Positions 54,267-60,701 are shown, counted from the stretch's first letter. The stretch is 64,000 nucleotides of DNA from an uncultured Bacteroidales bacterium (GCA_900319105.1 ONND01000010.1:18195-82194); one strand, 5' to 3'. Notes: generated by a model not told the origin, from the letters alone. Translations and numbers: made by a program.

Positions 54267-54899
54267 TTACTTCACCAACGCACCCGACATGTTATACATC
54301 TTGCCGTCACGCAGGATACGAACTTGACCGTCCGGAGCGATGAATTTAACCGGTTTCTGGCTCTCGAAGACGTTTTCTACACCTTGCGGCTTACCTGCGA
54401 TCGTGAATATCGCACCCTTTTTAGTCTCTGTGACGGTTGATCCGGCTGCATCGTAGCCGGTCACAACAGCGTAGTAAGCGCCTGCCTTCAGGGTGTAATC
54501 CGACTCATTGACGTTCTCTTCCCATCCGGTTTTGAACGCTGCTTTTGCGTCTGCCGGTGCTTCAGGATTGTCCTTGATCTTGGGGTAGGTCTGACCATAC
54601 TGCAGGATAGTAGTAGTTTTTATTCCGAAATAGCCGGGATTGTTGGAAATAGCATAAGCAGAAGCCGGACCTACAAGGTAGCCGATCGGTGCAGTTGTCT
54701 TCATGGCTACTGTATCAACGGCATACAGATACACCAAATAAATCTTACTCAGCGTTGAGTCTGCCTTCCACACGATGGAGGCTACACCGGGATTTTTCTC
54801 GTTCTCCTGAGCCATGATGCCCTGGATCGAAGGAGTTGTTTGTGCGTAAGCACTAACTGCCAATACTACGGCAGCAAAAAGAGTTAAAAGTTTCTTCAT
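54267..54899 (-). CDS. Secreted protein with short C-terminal tail typical of Bacteroidales surface proteins
   Basis: The 210-residue protein has a signal peptide (MKKLLTLFAAVVLAVSAYAQ) and a soluble domain of unknown family. Its C-terminal tail, KFIAPDGQVRILRDGKMYNMSGALVK, resembles the short sorting-type tails found on many secreted Bacteroidales proteins. An upstream in-frame ATG at 54959 is rejected because it lies over the promoter. It has its own promoter inside repeat copy 2, which is nearly identical to the bactofilin promoter, so the two genes probably share transcriptional behaviour. Confidence 0.78.
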   Translation of the reverse strand: MKKLLTLFAAVVLAVSAYAQTTPSIQGIMAQENEKNPGVASIVWKADSTLSKIYLVYLYAVDTVAMKTTAPIGYLVGPASAYAISNNPGYFGIKTTTILQYGQTYPKIKDNPEAPADAKAAFKTGWEENVNESDYTLKAGAYYAVVTGYDAAGSTVTETKKGAIFTIAGKPQGVENVFESQKPVKFIAPDGQVRILRDGKMYNMSGALVK

Positions 54900-54936
54900 A
54901 CGCGTTATTTTTTTAGAGTTAGTTCCAAATCCGCTG

Positions 54937-54967
54937 CAAAGGTACAACAAAAATTGCACATATGCAA
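54937..54967 (-). promoter_or_regulatory. Promoter for the secreted-protein gene (in repeat copy 2)
   Basis: On the minus strand TTG (54967-54965), 20 nt, TACCTTTG (54944-54937), identical to the copy at 53550-53580. Confidence 0.85.
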
Positions 54968-55158
54968 GTTTTTGAGGAAGAATTTTTCTTTAGCAAATAA
55001 AATTTGCGTGTTTAGGAGGGATGTTATTCGTTTATGCTTGCATAAAAACGGAGAACAGCACTCATAAACGCATTCCTCATGCTTGCATATGCCCCGCAGG
55101 ACGCGACCGTACTTTCGGGGGAATGCCCACAGGGCAGGCGGCGTCCGAAATTACTGCT
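54937..55158 (-). repeat. 222-bp long direct repeat, copy 2
   Basis: Same orientation and order as 53550-53771. The internal hairpin is GCCC-ACA-GGGC here instead of TTGGC-AAA-GCCAA, while the outer GGACGC/GCGTCC arms are unchanged. Copies lie upstream of two different minus-strand genes. Confidence 0.92.
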
Positions 55159-55255
55159 TTTTTTTGACATGTGCAAACATTCAGGCATTTTTTCGTCCAA
55201 TAAAATAAAATTTTATCTATAGTAAGGCGGATAAACCTTTCCATTTTTCCCTTTT
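55159..55255. other. A/T-rich non-coding segment
   Basis: About 100 bp between repeat copy 2 and the 77-bp tandem repeat. No gene, promoter or strong inverted repeat was recognised here. Confidence 0.5.
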
Positions 55256-55429
55256 GTCGCATTATTGCGGCAACCATTTTCCCCTCCGTCCATTTTACGG
55301 CAATTAGATTGCCGTTCTCTCTGTGCATTTTTGTCGCATTATTGCGGCAACCATTTTCCCCTCCGTCCATTTTACGGCAATTAGATTGCCGTTCTCTCTG
55401 TGCATTTTTGTCGCATCATTGCGACAACC
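55256..55429. repeat. 77-bp tandem repeat with two hairpins per unit
   Basis: Units start at 55256, 55333 and 55410 (the last partial). Each has TTGTCGC-ATTATT-GCGGCAA and ACGGCAAT-TAG-ATTGCCGT stems. The third copy of the first stem reads TTGTCGC-ATCATT-GCGACAA, restoring perfect pairing. The 77-bp period is not a codon multiple, so this is not coding. Confidence 0.9.
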
Positions 55430-55430
55430 A

Positions 55431-55497
55431 CACCCGCCTTTTTGAGGCCCTCCCTCCAACACCCGCCTTTTTGAGGCCCTCTCTCCAACACCCGCCT
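55431..55497. repeat. 29-bp tandem repeat (CACCCGCCTTTTTGAGGCCC type)
   Basis: Units begin at 55431, 55460 and 55489 (partial) with no spacers, directly left of the large hairpin at 55498. Confidence 0.88.
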
Positions 55498-55593
55498 TGT
55501 CGTATGTGCTCCGGCAAAAACATTCTTTTGCGGATGGGGAACGCAAAAGCATGAGTGGGGGGCACCACGTTTTTTGCGGAGCAGCATACGACA
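55498..55593. other. Large imperfect hairpin with nested perfect hairpin
   Basis: Outer arms: TGTCGTATG, GCTCC and GCAAAAAC (55498-55521) pair with GTTTTTTGC, GGAGC and CATACGACA (55569-55593) with small bulges. Inside is CTTTTGCG (55525-55532) with CGCAAAAG (55542-55549). No ORF. It sits between two 29-bp repeat arrays. Confidence 0.85.
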
Positions 55594-55607
55594 CACCATC
55601 ACAAATA

Positions 55608-55692
55608 CATCAGCCAAAGGCTTTAGAGCCTCAAAACATCAGCCATCGTCTTCCGAGCCTCAAAACATCCAAAGGCTCCCGAGCCTCAAAAC
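55608..55692. repeat. Second 29-bp tandem repeat (CATCAGCC...GAGCCTCAAAA type)
   Basis: Units begin at 55608, 55637 and 55666 (third unit 26 bp). The GAGCCTCAAAA end is roughly the reverse complement of TTTTTGAGGCCCTC in the left array, so the two arrays face each other across the hairpin. Confidence 0.85.
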
Positions 55693-55756
55693 AGCAACCC
55701 CCTTGTCCCTATTCCTGCCTATCCCTGCATAAAAAGGCCTATTTTTGCAAATAAAT

Positions 55757-55787
55757 TTGCGTATATCAAAAATTTTTCGTACCTTTG
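55757..55787 (+). promoter_or_regulatory. Promoter for the Sel1/restriction-modification operon
   Basis: TTG at 55757-55759, 20 nt, TACCTTTG at 55780-55787. The downstream leader is an AAATGGT array and the first ATG is at 55837. Confidence 0.88.
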
Positions 55788-55800
55788 CACCGCAAAAAAT

Positions 55801-55835
55801 AAATGGTAAATGGTAAATGACAAAATAGTAAATAA
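55801..55835. repeat. AAATGGT heptamer array in the operon leader
   Basis: AAATGGT, AAATGGT, AAATGAC, AAAATAG and TAAATAA fill the leader between promoter and start codon. Confidence 0.8.
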
Positions 55836-55836
55836 T

Positions 55837-56287
55837 ATGATGTTCAATTTTACCCCCCCCCAGTAGCGAAAATGTCGTAAAGGGCATTGCTCTTTTCTTC
55901 CTCCTCTTCTTTTGTTTTGCTGTTTACATGCGCGGCTATCATGCCGGCATGTGTAGTTCCGAAAAGGTTACTACCTGCGGTGGGGATTCCCCCGAACCCG
56001 TCTCAATCCGCAAATCCCTTTTCTTTAATCCCGATTCGATAGCTTATTATACCTCTATAGCCGCACGCGAGGACGACCCCCGCGCGCTCTTCATTGCCGG
56101 CATGGCGGCTCATCTGAGCTATGCCGACCCTGATTACCCCGATTCCATCGCCGTGCTTTCCCTCGACGAAGCCGACCATTACCTCCTCCGTGCCGCTGAA
56201 TTAGGCAACCCCGACGCCATAAAATATATTAGGTGCTGTGACTATCATGGCACCTGGTCTCATTTTGTTCCTGATAATTGTAAATAA
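55837..56287 (+). CDS. Sel1-like membrane protein, 5' end out of frame at a C9 tract (putative phase-variable gene)
   Basis: From the ATG at 55837 the frame runs MMFNFTPPPVAKMS and stops. With one C fewer in the nine-C tract at 55853-55861 it would read MMFNFTPPSSENVVKGIALF and continue through a transmembrane helix (GIALFFLLFFCFAVYM) into the open frame ending at 56287. That full product (about 150 residues) has a cytoplasmic N-terminus, one TM helix and a Sel1-like stretch (ALFIAGMAAHLSYAD, DEADHYLLRAAELGNPDAIKYI). In the sequence as given only internal starts such as 55928 or 55949 remain open. A sequencing or assembly error in the homopolymer is the main alternative. Eight nt separate it from the methylase gene. 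Confidence 0.7.
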
Positions 56288-56301
56288 TTGGTGCCATGAT
56301 A
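56243..56301 (+). promoter_or_regulatory. 12-bp perfect inverted repeat covering the methylase start codon
   Basis: TATCATGGCACC (56243-56254, inside the end of the Sel1-like gene) is the exact reverse complement of GGTGCCATGATA (56290-56301), which contains the ATG at 56296. In RNA this would hide the start codon unless a ribosome translating the upstream gene to its stop at 56285-56287 opens it. Confidence 0.8.
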
Positions 56302-58092
56302 AGAACCGAGATAATCAATACCATTGGCCGCCAATTCCTTACGACCAACATTGAGAATGACGAGTATAGCTACCCCAAAGCATTCACTGCTGCACATAAA
56401 GATTTTGCAGCGGTGAAGATAGGTAGTCATCAGAACTTGGATATCCGTTTTGTTGACAAGCACGCACGCGTGGCTGTCCTTGTAGAAACGAAGCAGAACT
56501 TTGACACTTCCTACGACAAAAACAAGAAGCAACTTAATGCCTATATGGCGTATGAAAAAGTGCTTACGGGCTACGCCATTATTGGTATTCTTGCCAATAC
56601 GAACGATGATCGTATTCGCGTTTGGCGTGACTGCGTTTCTGATGATACATTCCTAAAGGACTTAACCGCCCTGACATCTTTTGCGGACTACCGTAATATT
56701 ATTGCGCCTGCGCGTGTAAACAACAAGGAGCAAGTGATCAAGAATACCTACAAACTCAACGAAACCCTGCATGGAATGGGTATTTCCGAAACCTTGCGCA
56801 GTCAGTTTGTGGGTACGTGTATTCTTGCGCTCAAAAACCATCTAAAATACGAAGGGCTTTCCACTACTCAAATCCTATCCGGCATTTACGATGTGTTGAG
56901 TGATTTGTTACACAATGACTTAAATCGTGCGGACAAGTTGTCTATCCTTCATACAAAGGTACTCCAAGACCAAAAAATCAGACAATTAGACGCCAAAGAT
57001 ATTACGCAAGTTCTCGATGATATCAGCAAGGATATTATGCCGTATATCAATGAGGAAACCGCCAAGGGACAGGACTTATTGAATCTATTCTTCACTACCT
57101 TTAATAAATACGTAGGCAAGGCAGATAAAAACCAAGCTTTTACCCCCGACCACATTGTTTCATTCATGTGCGATGTAATAGGTATTAACCACACCTCGCG
57201 CGTGCTCGATCCTTGTTGTGGTAGCGGGGCTTTCTTGGTGCGTGCCATGACAAACGCGCTGAACGACTGCCAAACGGAGAACGAGCGTAACGAGGTAAAA
57301 CAGCAACACATATACGGCATAGAGGCGGAAGAAAAAGCCTTTGGTTTGAGTACCACCAACATGCTTATCCACGGAGACGGGAACTCCAATGTGGTCATGA
57401 AGAGTTGCTTTGACCTCAAGCAGTGGATTAAAGAAGCGCATATAGACCGCGTACTGATGAATCCGCCTTACAATGCCCAAAAACCATTCTGTCAGCCATC
57501 ATACGTAGCGCAATGGAAAAGGGACTGCAAGGAAGATCCGAGCAAAGGACTGCATTACCTCTATTACATTGCGGAAACCGTAGGCACAGGTAAGTTGGCG
57601 GTACTATTGCCTATGCAATGCGCCATAGGAGACAAGGGTGACATTAAGAAATTCAAGGAACTAATGATGCAACACCACCGCCTCGACGCTGTCTTTTCCC
57701 TGCCGGCAGAAATGTTCTATCCGGGCGCAAGCGTAGTGGCTTGTTGTATGATTTGGGAGTTAGGCATCCGCCATGAAAGCGCCAATATACCTACCTTCTT
57801 TGGCTATTTCAAAGAGGACGGATTCACCAAACGAAAGAACCTCGGACGAGTGGAGCGCATTGACCCCAAAACAGGGGAAGGAGCATGGAAAGCTATCCAC
57901 GACAAATGGTTGCACCTCTACCAAACACGCACGGCAGAGGTAGGTTTGTCCGCGGTGCAGAAAGTCAGCTATGATGACGAGTGGTGCGCAGAAGCATACA
58001 TGGAGACGGACTATAACACCCTTTCCGAAAAAGACTTTATCCAGAAGTTAGTGGACTACTCCGCTTTCTTGGTTCAAAACGAGGAGGTCTAA
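56296..58092 (+). CDS. Fused restriction endonuclease-methyltransferase subunit, BcgI A-like (type IIB/IIG)
   Basis: The 598-residue protein combines a nuclease-like N-terminus and an adenine-methylase domain. Asp49 and Glu64-Thr-Lys66 in LDIRF...VAVLVETKQ form a PD-(D/E)XK pattern. A helical connector spans about 150-280. SAM-binding motif I is DPCCGSGAFLV (near 302) and catalytic motif IV is NPPY (near 392). Size and gene order with a two-TRD S subunit match BcgI-like systems better than a classical type I HsdM, which lacks the nuclease site. It should methylate and cut a bipartite site chosen by the S subunit. Its start codon lies in a 12-bp inverted repeat. Confidence 0.82.
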   Translation: MIRTEIINTIGRQFLTTNIENDEYSYPKAFTAAHKDFAAVKIGSHQNLDIRFVDKHARVAVLVETKQNFDTSYDKNKKQLNAYMAYEKVLTGYAIIGILANTNDDRIRVWRDCVSDDTFLKDLTALTSFADYRNIIAPARVNNKEQVIKNTYKLNETLHGMGISETLRSQFVGTCILALKNHLKYEGLSTTQILSGIYDVLSDLLHNDLNRADKLSILHTKVLQDQKIRQLDAKDITQVLDDISKDIMPYINEETAKGQDLLNLFFTTFNKYVGKADKNQAFTPDHIVSFMCDVIGINHTSRVLDPCCGSGAFLVRAMTNALNDCQTENERNEVKQQHIYGIEAEEKAFGLSTTNMLIHGDGNSNVVMKSCFDLKQWIKEAHIDRVLMNPPYNAQKPFCQPSYVAQWKRDCKEDPSKGLHYLYYIAETVGTGKLAVLLPMQCAIGDKGDIKKFKELMMQHHRLDAVFSLPAEMFYPGASVVACCMIWELGIRHESANIPTFFGYFKEDGFTKRKNLGRVERIDPKTGEGAWKAIHDKWLHLYQTRTAEVGLSAVQKVSYDDEWCAEAYMETDYNTLSEKDFIQKLVDYSAFLVQNEEV

Positions 58093-59238
58093 ATGGACAC
58101 AAGTACGTGGAAATGGTTTCGCTATGACGAAATCTTTGATATAAGAAAAGGGAAAAGACTTACGAAAGAAAATATGACGGAAGGAAATATCCGTTATATT
58201 GGTGCTATTGACTCAAATAATGGACTATCGGCATTTATAGGCAATGATAGTCTATTACATCAAGGCAACACAATTACAGTTTCATATAACGGTTCAATTG
58301 GCTATGCTTTTTATCAAGATAAAGAATTTTGGGCTACAGACGATGTAAATGTATTATACCCAAGATTCTCGTTGAATAGATACATAGCAATGTTTCTTTG
58401 CCGTCTAATAGAGATGGAACAATATAGATTTTGTTATGGGAGGAAATGGGATTTGGAAGCAATGAATAAATCTAAAATCAAACTCCCTGTAACTCCGGAA
58501 GGAACTCCAGATTGGAAATATATGGAAGATTTCGTCAAAGACCAAATCATCCCCCAACTCCCCAAGAAAGCACAAAGAGTTTGGCTACAAAAGTACGACA
58601 CAAAACCCATGCAGCAAGAGAAAATGAAACTCAATACACAAGATTGGAAATGGTTTCGCTACACGGACTTATTCCAAATATCTGGGTCAAAGACTACGCC
58701 CGTAGAGGAATTAGAATCTTATGGGAAGGGAGAATATCCATACGTGACAACACAGGCTGTAAATAACGGCATTGAAGGCTATTATAACTATTGGACAGAA
58801 AAGGGAGGAGTTCTTACAGTTGATTCAGCTGTATTAGGATTTTGTTCTTATCAAGAAAAAAACTTTTCTGCGTCTGATCACGTTGAGGTACTAACGCCTC
58901 TCTTTGAGATGAATAAATATATCGCTATATTTCTGGTCACGTTAATAAATAAGGAACAATATAGGTATAGTTATGGTAGAAAATGTAGCCAAATAAAATT
59001 AAGAAATTCTAAAATCAAACTCCCCGTTACTCCCTCTGGCACCCCCGATTGGAAATTCATGGAGGACTATATCAAATCCCTTCCGTACTCTAAAAACATC
59101 GAGCCAAGCAAGCCCAACGAGATTGTAGATGAGTTAATGGAGGTTAAGAAAGAGATGATCAAAATGCGTCGAGCAATGGAAGCCCAACAATCCGGCTCGC
59201 TCGTCAACTACGGCACCGTAAATATCTACGAAAAATAG
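58093..59238 (+). CDS. Restriction-modification specificity (S) subunit with two TRDs
   Basis: The 381-residue protein contains two homologous target-recognition domains. Each opens with WKWFRYDEIFDI or WKWFRYTDLFQI and closes with SKIKLPVTPEGTPDWKYMEDFV or SKIKLPVTPSGTPDWKFMEDYI, and the second is followed by a coiled coil near 340-365. It starts on the base after the methylase stop. The conserved half-repeats (about 58471-58531 and 59008-59068) flank AT-rich, divergent TRD interiors, so TRD exchange or duplication is plausible. The C-terminus SLVNYGTVNIYEK resembles the N-terminus of the next protein. Confidence 0.88.
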   Translation: MDTSTWKWFRYDEIFDIRKGKRLTKENMTEGNIRYIGAIDSNNGLSAFIGNDSLLHQGNTITVSYNGSIGYAFYQDKEFWATDDVNVLYPRFSLNRYIAMFLCRLIEMEQYRFCYGRKWDLEAMNKSKIKLPVTPEGTPDWKYMEDFVKDQIIPQLPKKAQRVWLQKYDTKPMQQEKMKLNTQDWKWFRYTDLFQISGSKTTPVEELESYGKGEYPYVTTQAVNNGIEGYYNYWTEKGGVLTVDSAVLGFCSYQEKNFSASDHVEVLTPLFEMNKYIAIFLVTLINKEQYRYSYGRKCSQIKLRNSKIKLPVTPSGTPDWKFMEDYIKSLPYSKNIEPSKPNEIVDELMEVKKEMIKMRRAMEAQQSGSLVNYGTVNIYEK

Positions 59239-59266
59239 AAAAAATTCAAGAAAGATACATTTATAT

Positions 59267-59297
59267 TTGCGTATCTCATAAAAAAGCAGTACCTTTG
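59267..59297 (+). promoter_or_regulatory. Promoter for the hairpin leader and small gene at 59492
   Basis: TTG at 59267-59269, 20 nt, TACCTTTG at 59290-59297, located 28 bp after the S-subunit stop. Confidence 0.86.
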
Positions 59298-59364
59298 CAC
59301 CGTCTTAGACTCCAAGACACTAAAACGGGGAAAATATTTATTTTGTAAAGGCATATTCCTTTTA

Positions 59365-59455
59365 GACAAGTCGGCAAACTTAAGCAACAGAAGAAATATG
59401 TCCCAAATACCTTGTATGGGTAGGTGGGACATAGTTGCAAATCCGCCGACTTGTC
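59365..59455 (+). ncRNA. Candidate structured RNA with three nested perfect stems
   Basis: GACAAGTCGGC (59365-59375) pairs with GCCGACTTGTC (59445-59455). Inside, GCAAC (59384-59388) pairs with GTTGC (59434-59438), and TATGTCCCA (59397-59405) pairs with TGGGACATA (59425-59433). All three stems are perfect, and the last two are contiguous on the 3' side, so they could stack. It is 67 nt after a promoter and 37 nt before the ATG at 59492. It may be a cis-acting leader or a separate small RNA; no known family was recognised. Confidence 0.7.
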
Positions 59456-59491
59456 TTGTGTTCCACTTGCCCATGCATTTTTTTAACAATC

Positions 59492-59887
59492 ATGGTCAAT
59501 AACATCAACAACTTCGGAGTGATCAATTTCTACGAATCCAACTCCGCCAATGCCCACTCCGAATCCAAACAAGTAGAGGACATCACTCCCGTTTCTCCGT
59601 CCGTTACGTCCGAATTTGATTCGGACATCCCCGATTCGATCATCTTCACAAAAAAAGCCAAACAGGAAAACAAAATCCCCGCCATCGTCCAAGCCCTCCA
59701 AAAATCCATCATCGGCAGAAAAGACAAGACCCGCGCCCTTGTAAAGGAACTGCAATCTTGGCAAAACGACAACTATATCGACCCCCATTATAATGCGCAA
59801 GTTATGTACGATGAATTGCAGAAAATCCTCCCTCTCCCGTTTGGCTATGAGGTCTTCAAAAAGCATTACAACAACACCAGATATTAG
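59492..59887 (+). CDS. Hypothetical protein downstream of the restriction-modification pair
   Basis: The 131-residue protein begins MVNNINNFGVINFYESNSA, then has a Ser/Glu/Asp-rich segment (PSVTSEFDSDIPDS) and a helical, basic C-terminal half (RKDKTRALVKELQSWQNDNYIDPHYNAQVMYDELQKILPLPFGYEVFKKHYN). An in-frame ATG at 59435 lies inside the hairpin region and is not preferred. The N-terminal NNFGVINFYE resembles NYGTVNIYE at the end of the S subunit. No known domain was recognised. It ends in a terminator-like hairpin. Confidence 0.6.
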   Translation: MVNNINNFGVINFYESNSANAHSESKQVEDITPVSPSVTSEFDSDIPDSIIFTKKAKQENKIPAIVQALQKSIIGRKDKTRALVKELQSWQNDNYIDPHYNAQVMYDELQKILPLPFGYEVFKKHYNNTRY

Positions 59888-59943
59888 TACCGATTTAGTA
59901 CCGATTTAGTACCGAAAGTACCGAAATAGTACCGTCAGTACCG
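59886..59943. repeat. AGTACCG repeats after the 59492 gene
   Basis: AGTACCG occurs at 59886, 59897, 59908, 59917, 59928 and 59937, with 11, 11, 9, 11 and 9-bp spacing, between the stop codon and the terminator. Confidence 0.85.
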
Positions 59944-59976
59944 AACGAGTCCCGAAATTCGAGACTCGTTTTTTTT
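59944..59976 (+). terminator. Rho-independent terminator, overlapping the next promoter
   Basis: AACGAGTC-c-CGAA (59944-59956) pairs with TTCG-a-GACTCGTT (59958-59970), one mismatch, followed by T8. The T tract forms the spacer of the promoter at 59959-59989. Confidence 0.85.
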
Positions 59977-59989
59977 ATACCTACCTTTG
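59959..59989 (+). promoter_or_regulatory. Promoter overlapping the terminator
   Basis: TACCTTTG at 59982-59989 is a perfect -7 box. The -33 position 20 nt upstream reads TTC rather than TTG, so strength is uncertain. It precedes the gene at 60052. Confidence 0.6.
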
Positions 59990-60006
59990 CATCGCCTTTC
60001 GGAACA

Positions 60007-60051
60007 AACACCTCGCGTTGAGGTCGTTAAATCCCTCCGATCGGCGGTGTT
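60007..60051 (+). promoter_or_regulatory. Structured leader abutting the start codon of the 60052 gene
   Basis: AACACC (60007-60012) can pair with GGTGTT (60046-60051), the six bases just before the ATG. Inside are alternative CCTC/GAGG (60011-60023) and CCGATCGG (60037-60044) stems. This could control translation; no riboswitch class was recognised. Confidence 0.45.
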
Positions 60052-60468
60052 ATGATTTATACGTTTTTATCTTCAGTTTTCATCGCCCTCTTTCTCGTAG
60101 TGGGCACTCTCGCCATGATGGGCTTCTTTGAACTCATGCACAAGAACATGCCCCTTAATTGGCTCTGCTACCAGCACGTTATCGTTCTCGCCGCTATCGC
60201 GGTACTTTGTTTCATCCTCGCCTGCATCACAGGCGCACAAATCCCCAACTGCTATCCGTTCGTAACATGCAGATCACCGACGAGGGATGTATCATGCACG
60301 AAGTCAGACCCTGTTTTAGCCCGAGCCAGCACAATCACAATGGCGGTTCTGCTTATCCTTGTATGCGCAATTTTGCTAACCGCTCTTGCCACACTCTCAT
60401 TTGGGAGGCTTGGGTCGGACCGCGTACGCCCGGCATGGAGATTGACCACATTAATGGCGATAAGATGA
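60052..60468 (+). CDS. Small membrane protein, 3' half overlapping the HNH gene
   Basis: The frame encodes 138 residues. The first 65 contain two clear hydrophobic helices (FLSSVFIALFLVVGTLAMMGFF and VIVLAAIAVLCFILACITGA), which look genuine. From about 60267 the same DNA encodes the HNH protein in another frame, and one of the two is probably fortuitous there. The membrane protein may truly end later by overlap, or a frameshift may have removed its original stop. Function unknown. Confidence 0.45.
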   Translation: MIYTFLSSVFIALFLVVGTLAMMGFFELMHKNMPLNWLCYQHVIVLAAIAVLCFILACITGAQIPNCYPFVTCRSPTRDVSCTKSDPVLARASTITMAVLLILVCAILLTALATLSFGRLGSDRVRPAWRLTTLMAIR

Positions 60469-60638
60469 ACTGGTCGCTTGACAACCTCGAAGAGGTCACA
60501 CCCGCCGAGAACCGCAAGCGCGCAGTCCTGCTGCGCGAACTACGTCGCAACGGGCGCGACCCCAAGCAGATGACCCGCGACGAACTGCAAGCCATCTTCC
60601 GCAAGTACCGCCTCGTCGATCCCGAAACCATTGAGTAA
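60267..60638 (+). CDS. HNH endonuclease (HNH_3-type)
   Basis: The 123-residue protein carries HTLIWEAWVGPRTPGMEIDHINGDKMNWSLDNLEEVT followed by PAENRKRA, the H-N-H core (His of EIDHING, Asn of NLEEVT) of phage and free-standing HNH endonucleases. The N-terminal CIMHEVRPCF strand is typical as well. It would nick or cut DNA. Start at 60267 (MQITDEG) is chosen because an upstream ATG at 60159 leads through a non-homologous stretch. It suggests a phage or mobile-element origin for this region. Confidence 0.8.
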   Translation: MQITDEGCIMHEVRPCFSPSQHNHNGGSAYPCMRNFANRSCHTLIWEAWVGPRTPGMEIDHINGDKMNWSLDNLEEVTPAENRKRAVLLRELRRNGRDPKQMTRDELQAIFRKYRLVDPETIE

Positions 60639-60665
60639 CATCCAACCCCCTATTTTGTTAATTAG

Positions 60666-60682
60666 GTCGGATGCTATCCGAC
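60666..60682 (+). promoter_or_regulatory. Hairpin in the leader of the SH3-like gene
   Basis: GTCGGAT (60666-60672) and ATCCGAC (60676-60682) form a perfect 7-bp stem with a 3-nt loop, 19 nt before the ATG at 60702. No T tract follows. Confidence 0.5.
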
Positions 60683-60701
60683 ATCTAAAATCCCTACAAT
60701 T

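Noticed and set aside
55077-55617. Small minus-strand frames over the 77-bp and 29-bp repeats
   Set aside because: The 77-bp period changes reading frame each unit and the translations are repeat-driven with no start signals.
55431-55692. 29-bp repeats considered as a CRISPR array
   Set aside because: The units are tandem without spacers, the two blocks differ in sequence, and no cas gene is present.
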